A stretch of 64,000 nt of DNA, from positions 1 through 64,000 of the forward strand of contig JAAYDW010000099.1 in assembly GCA_012729055.1 (NCBI GenBank). Reading direction: 5' to 3'. The notes below the pieces were generated by a model. It did not search any database. It was given only the letters and a program-made list of their open reading frames with translations, and had not been told where the DNA came from. This DNA is from Deltaproteobacteria bacterium (lineage in GTDB: Bacteria > Desulfobacterota > Syntrophia > Syntrophales > Smithellaceae). Shown piece after piece: positions 44,612 through 53,213 of this stretch (within the stretch, counting starts at the first letter, position 1; every line of letters starts with the position of its first letter). The translations under genes and the position numbers were made by a program.

Positions 44612-45532
44612 ATGGCGCATCTTTGGCCCATTGGAGGGGGAAAAGGCGGTTCAGGAAAAAGTTTTTTGACCAGTTCGCTGGGCAGGCTTTCCGCGGAACT
44701 GGGCAAGAAGACCCTGGTGATTGATCTGGATCTGGGTTCGGCAAATCTGCACACCCTGGTCGGCGTTCCCTATCCGCAAAAAGGCCTCTCCGATTTTATC
44801 CGCAAGAAAATTTCCCGCCTGGAAGACGCGGTGGTGGAAACGCCGCAGGCCAACCTCTTTCTGATCAGCGGCGCCCACGATAATTTTGACATTGCCAATC
44901 TTCCTTACGAACAGAAAATAAAAACCCTGCGCGCCATTACAAAGCTCAAGTACGAACGGATCCTGCTGGATCTGGGCGCAGGCACGTCGTTCAATACCCT
45001 GGACTTTTTTTTGATTTCACAAAACGGCATTTTCATCACCACGCCGGAACCGACGTCCGTCGAAAACGTCTACCGCCTCATCCGCGCCATTTATTTCCGC
45101 CGCATCCGCTACTGTTTCAACGCAAGCCAATTCAAGGCTCTGGAGTCGGAAACGGACCGCCAGTTCGGCAACGGCGCCATGAACAAACCGATCTACATGA
45201 TGAAAATGATCGCCAAAACGGATGTGGAAAAGTACCGCCAGCTCCAGGAGGAGTTCGGCGCTTATCGGTTCAAGCTGGTGATCAATCAGGTGCGCAAACA
45301 TGACAATACCGCGCTTGGACTGCAAATGAGCCGGATGATGGAAAGACATCTGGGCCTGCATGTTGAGTTTGCGGGCAACGTGGCGTACGACGACCATGTC
45401 CACGACGCCATTTGCCAGCAGGTATGTTTTCTGGAGCGCTACTCCTACACCAAAACCGCCGGTGATCTGCGCGAAGTCGGCAAGCAGGTTGTTCACGCGA
45501 CGGGCAGGCAACTGATGCTCCATTACATGTAG
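44612..45532 (+). CDS. MinD/ParA-type P-loop ATPase
   Basis: 306 residues from the ATG at 44612, which gives a normal ParA start before the P loop and has GGATGG upstream; the frame begins at ATG 44576, which has no RBS. The deviant Walker A is GGGKGGSGKS, followed by KTLVIDLDLGSANLHTLVG and a Walker-B-like ERILLDLGAGTSFNTLD. This is a FlhG/MinD-type fold. Further on, KLVINQVRKHDNTALGLQMS and AGNVAYDDHVHDAICQQ are typical of this subgroup. It probably positions or regulates a cell structure. It is paired with the next gene. Confidence 0.88.
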   Translation: MAHLWPIGGGKGGSGKSFLTSSLGRLSAELGKKTLVIDLDLGSANLHTLVGVPYPQKGLSDFIRKKISRLEDAVVETPQANLFLISGAHDNFDIANLPYEQKIKTLRAITKLKYERILLDLGAGTSFNTLDFFLISQNGIFITTPEPTSVENVYRLIRAIYFRRIRYCFNASQFKALESETDRQFGNGAMNKPIYMMKMIAKTDVEKYRQLQEEFGAYRFKLVINQVRKHDNTALGLQMSRMMERHLGLHVEFAGNVAYDDHVHDAICQQVCFLERYSYTKTAGDLREVGKQVVHATGRQLMLHYM

Positions 45533-45571
45533 TCGGCGGCATTGCCGCCGGGCGGAACAAGGGGGTCTACC

Positions 45572-46231
45572 ATGCAAAAGGGTTTTGATCAGCTCACCTA
45601 TTATGAAATGCTGGACATCCGGCCCGACGCCGCGCCTTTCGAGGTGCGTCATGCCTATAACGCCGCGCTGTCGATGTATCAGCCGGGCGCCCTGGCCAGT
45701 TATTCATTCTTTTCCGAAGAGGAAAGGCAGGAGATTCTGTCGCTCATCGAAACGGCCTACCGGACGCTCATCAGCGATCAGGCAAGAAGGGAATACGACG
45801 AGGAACTGATCCGCCGGGGCGAACTCGACGTCCGGCCCGAAGCTCCGCCTCCTCCGAAGAAAACGGCGCCGTGCTTTGATATCAGCCGCGCGCCGGTTGT
45901 GAAAGCGGTGTTCAATCCTTTGCCGGACTACCGGGACAGAATTCGCCAAAGCGAGCTCATCGGCGGAATCCTGGCCAAAGGCGAGCTGCGCGGAGCCGAT
46001 TTGAAGCAGATCCGCACGGAGCTGGGGGTGGCGGTGGAGCAGATCGCAAAGGAAACGAAAATCCGCCGGGACCACCTGCTCAATATGGAGGAGGACCGGA
46101 TTGCGCGCCTGCCGGCGACAGTCTTTCTCAAGGGATTTGTCAAATCCTATCTGAAATGTCTGTGCGTGGAACCGGTGGAGGAGCTCAGCGCCCGCTACAT
46201 GAAAACCGTTTCGAGCCGGTCTCCGTCGTAA
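45572..46231 (+). CDS. J-domain-like protein with RodZ-type helix-turn-helix
   Basis: 219 residues from the ATG at 45572 (AAGGGGG upstream). Residues 8-75 resemble a J domain (YYEMLDIRPDAAPFEVRHAY, then the terminal YRTLISDQARREYDEEL), but the HPD tripeptide is lacking, so DnaK stimulation is unlikely. From about residue 140 an HTH of the RodZ/xre-like type follows (LKQIRTELGVAVEQIAKETK, IRRDHLLNMEEDRIARLPAT and VFLKGFVKSYLKCL). No membrane helix follows. It lies 39 bases after the ATPase gene and is likely its partner. Confidence 0.8.
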   Translation: MQKGFDQLTYYEMLDIRPDAAPFEVRHAYNAALSMYQPGALASYSFFSEEERQEILSLIETAYRTLISDQARREYDEELIRRGELDVRPEAPPPPKKTAPCFDISRAPVVKAVFNPLPDYRDRIRQSELIGGILAKGELRGADLKQIRTELGVAVEQIAKETKIRRDHLLNMEEDRIARLPATVFLKGFVKSYLKCLCVEPVEELSARYMKTVSSRSPS

Positions 46232-46363
46232 GCAGACATTTGCCTCCCGTTTCCCTTCGTGGTATGAAGATACAAACCGGATGCCTCACGCGCCGGAGGC
46301 GTTTTCCGAAGTCCGGGGGAACTTTCGCAGCCGTAAATCCGTGAACGAAAAAAGGAGGACGCT

Positions 46364-47029
46364 ATGCAGACCGATACGATCAAGACGTCTCAGGGAGATC
46401 TGGTCATCCATTTCCTTGGGCACAGTTCATTGATGTTTTCCTGGAACGGAAAAATTATCCATTCGGATCCCGTGTCGGGCGAAGCGGATTATCCTCGTCT
46501 GCCCAAAGCGGACATCCTGCTGGTGAGCCACGACCATTACGACCACCTGGACCTGAAAGCCGTGGAAATTCTGAAGACGCCCGCGACCAAGGTCGTCGGC
46601 AATGCGGATGTGGAAAAACAGATTCCCGGCGCGGTCGTTTTGGCAAACGGCCAGGCGCGGACGGTGGACGGCATTCCGATCGAAGCGGTTCCCGCTTACA
46701 ACATCGAACACATGATGGCGCCGGGCAAACCGTTTCATCCCAAAGGCGTCGGCAACGGCTATGTCGTCACGTTCGGCGACAAGCGGGTCTATCTGGCGGG
46801 CGATACGGAAAACATTCCGGAAATGAAAAACCTGCGCAACATCGACATCGCGTTTTTGCCGATGAACCTGCCGTACACGATGACGCCGGAAATGGCGGCG
46901 GACGCGGCGAAAATGTTTTTCCCGAAGATTCTGTACCCCTACCATCAGGGCGAAACGGACACGTCCCGGATTACGGCCCTCCTGCAAAACGAAAAGGGGA
47001 TCGAGGTCCGCATCCGGACCATGAAGTAA
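46364..47029 (+). CDS. UlaG-like metal-dependent hydrolase, beta-lactamase fold
   Basis: 221 residues. Zinc motif HxHxDH is in LVSHDHYDHLDLKAVEIL near residues 53-70, with further ligands likely in YLAGDTENIPEM and LYPYHQGETD near the C-terminus. The start FLGHSSLMFSWNGKIIHSDP is typical of UPF0173/UlaG-like proteins. AAAGGAGG precedes the ATG. The substrate is unknown; the family hydrolyses lactones or phosphodiesters. Confidence 0.92.
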   Translation: MQTDTIKTSQGDLVIHFLGHSSLMFSWNGKIIHSDPVSGEADYPRLPKADILLVSHDHYDHLDLKAVEILKTPATKVVGNADVEKQIPGAVVLANGQARTVDGIPIEAVPAYNIEHMMAPGKPFHPKGVGNGYVVTFGDKRVYLAGDTENIPEMKNLRNIDIAFLPMNLPYTMTPEMAADAAKMFFPKILYPYHQGETDTSRITALLQNEKGIEVRIRTMK

Positions 47030-47084
47030 GCCTGCCGCCCGGGCGCGCGGCCCGGAGGTTGCAAAACAAAAGCTTTTCGAAGCG

Positions 47085-47117
47085 CTTTATCCCGGACGGA
47101 AGCCGTCCGGGATAAAG
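47085..47117. terminator. Perfect 15-bp hairpin after the hydrolase gene
   Basis: CTTTATCCCGGACGG (47085-47099) pairs perfectly with CCGTCCGGGATAAAG (47103-47117) around a 3-base loop. No T-run follows on the plus strand, so it may be a 3' stabiliser or a partial terminator. Confidence 0.6.
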
Positions 47118-47351
47118 AAACGGCCGCGCCGTTTTCCCAATCCTTTCGACGGAGAGCAGGGCCGGCATCGTCAATCGCGGATTTCTCTTCAAGCAATCGA
47201 TTTAATTTGCCATTGACAGAAAATTCCCTTTTCCTGTAGGTAGATGACGTTTTTTGCCCAAACCGCCGCGGCGTTCAGCAGTTACCGAAAGCACGGTGCG
47301 GCGCGCAACGGCCGGAGCATCCGAAATTTCAGACAGTAAGGGACAGGCACG
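47118..47351 (+). other. Intergenic region before the CDF-like gene
   Basis: No gene, promoter or structured RNA was recognised in this stretch. Confidence 0.5.
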
Positions 47352-48269
47352 ATGAGCGAATTTTCCGCGGCAGTCTCCAACAAGACCAAGATCCGTTTGC
47401 TGGCGCTGATGATGGGAATGGAGATTTACACGCTCTTTGTTTCCGCCATCGGCATTATGACGTCCAATTCCATCGTCTTCGTGGCGAATTTTGTCATCGC
47501 CTTCACGGGCGCCCTGGCCTCGGGTCTGTCGCTCTACACCATCCGGCGGATGACGAGGGGGGCGGACCTGCTCAACACTTACGGCCTGGGGCGGATGGAG
47601 ACCGTATCCAGCATCGTGGTCGGCGTCACCATGCTGTTTGCCGCTTTGTTTGTCGGCTACGAGACGATCATGAAGATTCTGCATCCGGCTGAACAGCACG
47701 GGGGCCTCGCGGCCATGCTGCTTACCTTCGCGTCCTTCATCGCCTCGCTGTGGCTCTGGATCCGCAACTACCGTCTCAGCCAGAAGGAGCATTCCCCGAT
47801 TTTCAGCGCGATCTGGCGGATGGCCAGAATGGGGGCGCTGGAAGATCTGCTGATCATTCTCGCCGTGGGCATCGCGCTTGCTTTTCACGGCGCGGGCTGG
47901 ACGCGCTATCTGGATGTCCTGGCGACCTCGCTTCTGATGATCAGCATTGTCAAATCCATTTACGACGTCTTTTCCGGGTCCATCTCCGATCTGCTGGACC
48001 GCAGCCTTGACGAATATCATCTGCTCATCATCCTGCGCGAGCTGGTCGCGAATTTCGACGCGTACGACCAGGTTCACGGCTTCCGGACCCGCCGTTCGGG
48101 CAGCCAGACCTTCATCGAGCTGTTCATCGAATTCAACCCCGACGTGAAAATGTCGTCTGTCTATGAACTGGTGGAACGTCTGGAGGCGGAGCTCAAAAAG
48201 AATATCCCCAACGCGCAGGTGATGGTGATTCCCAGCCGTTCGCCGCGGCAAAACGCCGCCGCGGCCTGA
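47352..48269 (+). CDS. Cation diffusion facilitator-like membrane protein lacking canonical metal ligands
   Basis: 305 residues. The six-helix CDF layout and a C-terminal cytoplasmic domain (LIILRELVANFDAYDQVHGF then RTRRSGSQTFIELFIEFNPD) are present. YGLGRMETVSSIVVGV corresponds to the YGHGKxE motif of CDF transporters. However, the conserved metal ligands of helices 2 and 5 are missing: the helix-2 part reads IVFVANFVIAFTGALASG instead of a DxxHxxxD-type site, and helix 5 has only LEDLL. It is therefore a CDF fold protein that may not transport Zn or Fe in the classic way. Confidence 0.8.
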   Translation: MSEFSAAVSNKTKIRLLALMMGMEIYTLFVSAIGIMTSNSIVFVANFVIAFTGALASGLSLYTIRRMTRGADLLNTYGLGRMETVSSIVVGVTMLFAALFVGYETIMKILHPAEQHGGLAAMLLTFASFIASLWLWIRNYRLSQKEHSPIFSAIWRMARMGALEDLLIILAVGIALAFHGAGWTRYLDVLATSLLMISIVKSIYDVFSGSISDLLDRSLDEYHLLIILRELVANFDAYDQVHGFRTRRSGSQTFIELFIEFNPDVKMSSVYELVERLEAELKKNIPNAQVMVIPSRSPRQNAAAA

Positions 48270-48425
48270 TGCCGAACGGTCGTCGCCGCCGGGATCGCAG
48301 GGCCCCTCCGGATGCCCCAGAATTCGCCTTGACAGGGTTCTGCGACGCCGGTAAGATCCAATAAGAAAGGTCGGAGGGCGTCCGGGCGCCGCTTCGTCAA
48401 AAAAGTCCCAAGGCTGAAAAAATCC

Positions 48426-49724
48426 GTGATCAAAAAATTTCAGGAAATCATCAACTGGGGCATCCGGCAGTCCATTAACGATATCCACATCGCCGGCGGC
48501 CAGCCGCTGGTCTATCGCAAGGACGGCATCCTGCTTTCCGATCGCAGCAACGTGTGGCATCCCAAGGACATCGACACGCTGGTGGAAAGCCTGCTTTCGG
48601 AAAAGCAGCTTTTCAACCTGCGGAAAAGATGGTCCGTTGATTTCGCCCTGTCGGTCAACCGCGTCCGCATCCGGATCAACGTGTTTTACACGACGCGGGG
48701 ATTGAGCATGGCCATCCGCCTGCTGCCGGAAGTCATTCCGGATATCCGCCTTTTGAATCTCCATCCTTCCCTGGTGCAGATCGCCGAATTGAAATCCGGA
48801 CTGATCCTGGTCTGCGGCAGCACGGGGTCCGGTAAATCGACGACGATCGCCGCGATCCTCGAAGAGGTCAACCGCAACCGCGCCCTGCATATCATTACCC
48901 TGGAAGATCCCATCGAATACCGGTTCCGCTCCAAGAAATCCTTCATCGAGCAGCGGGAAGTCGGCATCCACGTGCCGAGCTTCAAGCAGGGGCTGCTCGA
49001 CGTGCTGCGGGAAAATCCGGACGTGATCGTGGTCGGCGAGCTTCGCGAACCGGAAACAATCCGCCTGGCCCTGAACGCCGCAGAGTCCGGCCATCTGGTG
49101 TTCGCCTCTCTGCACGCCAGCGACGCGGAGGACGCCATCTTCCGGATCAACAACGCCGCATCGGGGGAATCGGACGAAATCATCCGGTTCCAGTTCGCCT
49201 CCACGCTGCAGTGGCTGATCGTCCAGCAGCTGTACTTCATCGAACGCCTCGGCTTCCGGGTGCCGGCCCTGTCCATTTTACGGGGAACGACGTCGGTGCG
49301 GAGCATCATCCGCGAGAATCGCCTCTCCCAGATCGAATCGACGATCTTCACGAGCCGCAACGAAGGCATGTTCACGATGGACCGCTACATCAACGAATTC
49401 ATCAACGCGCAGAAAAACTTCACGCATCCCAACCGGATCTTTCAGATGGCGGAGGATCAGCCGGAAGAGCCGGTCTTCCAGTCATCGCTCATCGATCCCA
49501 ACGCGGTGCAGGATGTCGTGTACATGAGCACCGTCCAGGAAGAGATGGCGGGCGCCCGGAAAACCCGCCCGGTCGAAGACTACGATCAGCAGTACATCAT
49601 CGAAGAGGACGCGGACCTGAAATCGCTCATCGCCGAAATGGAAAAGAGAATGCCTTCCGCCGCCGGCGGCAGGGGAGTATCAAAGCCCCTCCCGCCCAAA
49701 GGCGCGCCGGTAAAAAAATTATAG
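48426..49724 (+). CDS. PilT/GspE-superfamily secretion ATPase, PilT/PilU-like
   Basis: 432 residues from GTG 48426. It has an N-terminal PilT-like fold (RQSINDIHIAGGQPLVYRKD), Walker A CGSTGSGKSTTIAAI near residues 134-148, the Asp box TLEDPIEYRF, Walker B PDVIVVGELREPETIRLA and the His box ASLHASDAEDAI. The C-terminal 80 residues are acidic and unusual. It is a hexameric cytoplasmic motor that retracts type IV pili or serves a pseudopilus system. It lies 2.7 kb before gspF without other pilus genes nearby, so the partner may be the T2SS or a distant pilus. Confidence 0.9.
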   Translation: MIKKFQEIINWGIRQSINDIHIAGGQPLVYRKDGILLSDRSNVWHPKDIDTLVESLLSEKQLFNLRKRWSVDFALSVNRVRIRINVFYTTRGLSMAIRLLPEVIPDIRLLNLHPSLVQIAELKSGLILVCGSTGSGKSTTIAAILEEVNRNRALHIITLEDPIEYRFRSKKSFIEQREVGIHVPSFKQGLLDVLRENPDVIVVGELREPETIRLALNAAESGHLVFASLHASDAEDAIFRINNAASGESDEIIRFQFASTLQWLIVQQLYFIERLGFRVPALSILRGTTSVRSIIRENRLSQIESTIFTSRNEGMFTMDRYINEFINAQKNFTHPNRIFQMAEDQPEEPVFQSSLIDPNAVQDVVYMSTVQEEMAGARKTRPVEDYDQQYIIEEDADLKSLIAEMEKRMPSAAGGRGVSKPLPPKGAPVKKL

Positions 49725-49784
49725 CGCGATTTTATAATCCGTTCGCTAACGCCGTCCGAAACGGTCTTCCCGACGCTGCCGCCG

Positions 49785-50267
49785 TTATTTCCGGCCGCCG
49801 AAAAAACCCTGCGGGGCGGGATGGGACTGGGAATTGTTTTCCAGCGTCCAGAAACTGAAAGTTCCGGAGGCGATGCGAAAGACGGCGATCATGGGATTGT
49901 CGGCGCCGTCCCCCAGGCGCATCAGCCAGGGGTGGACCGCAAACAGCCGCCGCCGGATTTCCCCGTCTTCCAGAAATTCGCATTGTCCGGCAATCCGCAG
50001 CAGCGTGCCGGTGCCCGGTACGGTTCCCAGCCCCGGCAGGGTTGCGACATCCCCCGGTCCGGGCGGCCGGAAAAAAGCGATTTCAACTTTGGGATGGCCC
50101 CGCAGCTGGCTGTACACCCGCTTGAATTTCGGCAGGTAAAAATAAAAGCCTGTTGCATCCGCCCGCCAGACCGTGAGCGGTCGGACGCGGGGCTGGTCGT
50201 TTTCGACGGTCGCCACAAAACCGTTGGGATAGGTCACTACAAAATCGATGCAGTCCTGAAAATTCAT
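49785..50267 (-). CDS. Pyridoxamine 5'-phosphate oxidase-like flavin-binding protein
   Basis: 160 residues with an FMN split-barrel fold: VVTYPNGFVATVENDQPRVR near residues 9-28, GFYFYLPKFKRVYSQLRGHP, and a final segment IAVFRIASGTFSFWTLENN with the typical WT end. Similar to the gene at 31322 but longer. Substrate unknown. It is divergent from gspF and convergent with the PilT-like gene. Confidence 0.85.
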   Translation of the reverse strand: MNFQDCIDFVVTYPNGFVATVENDQPRVRPLTVWRADATGFYFYLPKFKRVYSQLRGHPKVEIAFFRPPGPGDVATLPGLGTVPGTGTLLRIAGQCEFLEDGEIRRRLFAVHPWLMRLGDGADNPMIAVFRIASGTFSFWTLENNSQSHPAPQGFFGGRK

Positions 50268-50491
50268 ACGCTCACCTCGGCTTTCAGACGCGGATTTTTC
50301 CCGCGATGCGTTTGGAAGTCAAGGATTTTTCACGACCGTCGGACGGCCGCATCATCTCCGCTGCCCGTGACGAGACAGGGACGGCCGGCGGCGCCGCGGC
50401 GGTTTTCACATTTCGTTGAATCCTTCTCGAAAGTGTGTTAAGCCTTGTCGCCACAGGTAAATTTAATTGTTTTATCGCGGAGATCGGGCCG

Positions 50492-51718
50492 ATGAGTGTC
50501 TTTGAATATGTAGCGTTGGACGAAAGGGGACACGAGCGCAAGGGATTCGTGGACGCCTCCGGCGTCGCGGCGGCGCGCCAGCAGTTGCGCGAGACAGGCA
50601 TTTATCCCGTGGATATCCGGCCGGCCCGGGAGAAAAAAGCCTCGGCGCTGGCCGGCGCGCTCGAGGTCGGTTTTCTGCAGAAAGTGTCGCCCAAGGAGAT
50701 TTCCACGTTCACCCGCCAGCTTTCCACGCTTCTGGGCGCCGGCATTCCGCTGGTACCGTCCTTTACCGTTTTGCTGGCGCAGACCAAAAATCCGATGCTG
50801 CAGAAAATTCTGGCGCAGATCCGGGCCGATCTCAATGAAGGCAAAAGCCTGACGGCCGGCATGGAAAATTTTCCGCGCGTTTTTCCGCCGCTTTACATCA
50901 ACATGGTCAAGGCCGGCGAAGCGTCCGGCACCATCAACCTGGTGCTCGAGCGCCTGGCCGATTTCAGCGAGAACCAGCAGGAGCTCTTCAATAAGATCCG
51001 CTCGGCGCTGGCCTATCCGGTGATCATGCTGGCGGTCGGAACGCTGGTGATCTTTCTGCTCATGACGTTTGTCGTGCCCCGGATCACGGAAATTTTCGCC
51101 GACATGAAGCAGACGCTGCCCTGGATGACGATGGTTCTCATTGCGGTCAGCCATTTTCTGAAATCTTTCTGGTGGCTGATTTTGCTGGCTGCCGCGGCAG
51201 TCGTTGTCGCATTCCGGTATCTGACCGCGGGCACGGACGCCGGCCGGCGCTTCTGGGACTCGGTGCGCCTCCGGGCGCCGGTCTGGGGGGCGGTGAATCT
51301 GAAAATCGCCGTCGCGCGCTTTGCGCGGACGCTGGCGACGCTTTTGCAAAGCGGCGTCCCGCTTTTGACGGCCATGGAAATCGTCCGCAACGTGGTCAAC
51401 AACGTTTTCATCGGCGAAATCATCGCGCAGGCGGCGCGCGACGTGGAGGAAGGCCAGCCGTTGGCCCGGCCGCTGGCGGAAAGCGGTCTGTTTCCGCCGA
51501 TGGTGACGGAAATGATCGCCGTTGGAGAGCAGAGCGGCTCGCTCGAGAAAATGCTCAACCGCATTGCCGTGTCGTATGAAACGGAGGCGCAGTCCGATAT
51601 TCTGGTGATGACGTCGCTGCTCGAACCGCTCCTGATTCTCGCGATGGGATTGATGGTCGGCTTCATCGTTTTCTCGATACTGCTGCCGATCTTTGAAATG
51701 AATCAACTGGTCAAGTGA
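50492..51718 (+). CDS. gspF: Type II secretion inner-membrane platform protein GspF
   Basis: 408 residues from the ATG at 50492; the frame also holds an upstream ATG at 50435, which adds unconserved residues. Start MSVFEYVALDERGHERKGFV is typical. Two repeated GspF domains are seen: one with FTRQLSTLLGAGIPLVPSFT and KAGEASGTINLVLERLADF, one with FARTLATLLQSGVPLLTAME and IAVGEQSGSLEKMLNRIA. Three membrane segments are present. It is the platform that GspE drives. It opens the gsp operon. Confidence 0.96.
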   Translation: MSVFEYVALDERGHERKGFVDASGVAAARQQLRETGIYPVDIRPAREKKASALAGALEVGFLQKVSPKEISTFTRQLSTLLGAGIPLVPSFTVLLAQTKNPMLQKILAQIRADLNEGKSLTAGMENFPRVFPPLYINMVKAGEASGTINLVLERLADFSENQQELFNKIRSALAYPVIMLAVGTLVIFLLMTFVVPRITEIFADMKQTLPWMTMVLIAVSHFLKSFWWLILLAAAAVVVAFRYLTAGTDAGRRFWDSVRLRAPVWGAVNLKIAVARFARTLATLLQSGVPLLTAMEIVRNVVNNVFIGEIIAQAARDVEEGQPLARPLAESGLFPPMVTEMIAVGEQSGSLEKMLNRIAVSYETEAQSDILVMTSLLEPLLILAMGLMVGFIVFSILLPIFEMNQLVK

Positions 51719-51853
51719 CGATAACCTAAAACAGCAGCTGCCGCGTCGTGCGGCGACTGGAAGGCATTCAGGCGCGCGGGACAAGGCAGCGCGCGCGTTT
51801 CTTGCCTGCGGCTTTTTAGCAAGCCGCCACAAACCGCGATAAGAAGAGGGGGG

Positions 51854-52309
51854 ATGATGAAAAACGAAAGAAAAGTACCGAATCGGGAAGCCGGCTTTAC
51901 ACTGATTGAACTGATGGTGGTGATCGTGATTCTGGGATTGCTTGCCGGTCTGATCCTTCCGCGCTTCATCGGGGAATCGGACAAGGCCAAGCAGCAGACC
52001 GCCCGGACGCAGATCGCCATTCTTGAAACCGCGCTCAAGATGTACAAACTCGACAACGGCAGCTATCCGACGACGGAGCAGGGCCTGAAAGCGCTGGTGG
52101 AGCCGCCCACGGCCGGCAATCTGCCGAAAAACTGGCGCAAGGGCGGCTATCTGGAAAAAGGCAAGGTGCCCAAGGACCCCTGGAAAAATGAATTCATTTA
52201 CGTGTGTCCCGGAAGCCACAGCGACTTTGACATCACATCCCTGGGCGCGGACGGAGAAGCGGGCGGTGAAGACTTCGACAAGGACATCAACAACTGGGAT
52301 GTTGACTAG
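51854..52309 (+). CDS. gspG: Major pseudopilin GspG
   Basis: 151 residues. A prepilin leader ends in REAG, followed by FTLIELMVVIVILGLLAGLI, the standard type III signal with Glu at +5 and cut after G. The mature part has GKVPKDPWKNEFIYVCPG and the C-terminal Ca-binding acidic segment (GADGEAGGEDFDKDINNWD), which marks GspG. It polymerises into the pseudopilus. AGAGGGGG lies before the ATG. The next gene starts within its last codons. Confidence 0.97.
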   Translation: MMKNERKVPNREAGFTLIELMVVIVILGLLAGLILPRFIGESDKAKQQTARTQIAILETALKMYKLDNGSYPTTEQGLKALVEPPTAGNLPKNWRKGGYLEKGKVPKDPWKNEFIYVCPGSHSDFDITSLGADGEAGGEDFDKDINNWDVD

Positions 52310-52829
52310 CAGAGGCTTCACGCTCGTCGAGCTGCTCGTGGTCATCGCGCTTATCGGCGTGGTGCTGGCGCTGGCTGTGCCGACCACGCGCGAAGCCCTG
52401 AGCGTCAACGACATCAAAAAGGCCTCGCGCCGGTTCATCGGCCTGACGCGCCAGCTTCAGGCCGACGCCGTCCGCGATTCGATCGACTACATTTTGATTT
52501 TGAAGATCCCCGAGGGCAGCTACCGCGTGGTTTCGCCGGACATGACTCCGGAAAAGCTTCTCGAAGTGGAAAAAACCCGGACGCGGAAGCTCGCCCAGGG
52601 CGTGCTGGTCCTGGATATCGTCAACCACCGCAATGAAAAAATTGCGAAAGAGGAGGTCCGTCTCCGCTTCGGCAAGAACAATATCGGCACGCCGGCGGTG
52701 ATTCACCTGGCCGAAGCCGAAGAACGGATGACGCTGGTGCTGAACCCCTATCTGGGAGTAACGGGCATTTACAACCACTATGCGGATATTGCCGCAAACG
52801 ATGGTCTGGGCCGCGCCGCGGCCCGGTAA
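52299..52829 (+). CDS. gspH: Minor pseudopilin GspH
   Basis: 176 residues from the ATG at 52299, which overlaps gspG by 11 bases. A short leader MLTSRG is followed by FTLVELLVVIALIGVVLALA, the prepilin helix. The remainder, with a GMLVL-like beta region (LAQGVLVLDIVNH), fits the minor pseudopilin of the GspH type. It is weakly conserved, so the call depends also on gene order. Confidence 0.88.
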   Translation: MLTSRGFTLVELLVVIALIGVVLALAVPTTREALSVNDIKKASRRFIGLTRQLQADAVRDSIDYILILKIPEGSYRVVSPDMTPEKLLEVEKTRTRKLAQGVLVLDIVNHRNEKIAKEEVRLRFGKNNIGTPAVIHLAEAEERMTLVLNPYLGVTGIYNHYADIAANDGLGRAAAR

Positions 52830-52842
52830 CGGCGGAGGAAGC

Positions 52843-53211
52843 ATGCGCGCCGATCACAACGGTTTCACGCTTTTGGAGGTCATGGTCGCCATGTCGATTC
52901 TGGCGATGTCGCTCGTGGCTGTTTTTCACATGCAGTCGCAGAGCATCGCCATGTCCGCCGACGCGCGCTTCCGGACCACCGCGTCGCTTCTGGCGGCGGG
53001 CAAGATGGCCGATCTGGAAGGGGATCCCGGAGCGGCCCGGGAAGCGCAAAAGGGCGATTTTGCGCCGGACTATCCCGAATTTGCCTGGAGCGCCCGGGTG
53101 ACGGGCACGGGAATCGCCCGGCTGATGAAGATCGAAGTCACGGTCTTTTACAAGGGCGCTGAAGAACGCGACGTCTACCGGTTGGTCCTCTACAAAACCA
53201 GCGGAATGTAA
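52843..53211 (+). CDS. gspI: Minor pseudopilin GspI
   Basis: 122 residues from the ATG at 52843 (GGAGGA upstream; an ATG-like frame at 52780 adds unconserved codons). The leader MRADHNG precedes FTLLEVMVAMSILAMSLVAV. The short mature domain and LLAAGKMADLEGDP match GspI, the central minor pseudopilin of the tip complex. It lies two bases before gspJ. Confidence 0.9.
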   Translation: MRADHNGFTLLEVMVAMSILAMSLVAVFHMQSQSIAMSADARFRTTASLLAAGKMADLEGDPGAAREAQKGDFAPDYPEFAWSARVTGTGIARLMKIEVTVFYKGAEERDVYRLVLYKTSGM

Positions 53212-53213
53212 CC

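Noticed and set aside
47202-49115. Minus-strand open frame of 637 codons opposite the CDF and PilT-like genes
   Set aside because: Both genes on the plus strand carry clear family motifs; the antisense product has none.
50402-50445. TTGAAT with a following TAAGCC as a gsp promoter
   Set aside because: Spacing is right but the -10 box matches only two of six positions, so it was not listed as a feature.
50438-52438. Minus-strand open frame opposite gspF and gspG
   Set aside because: Complement of conserved gspF/gspG codons; the protein has a strongly biased His/Arg/Gln composition and no domain.
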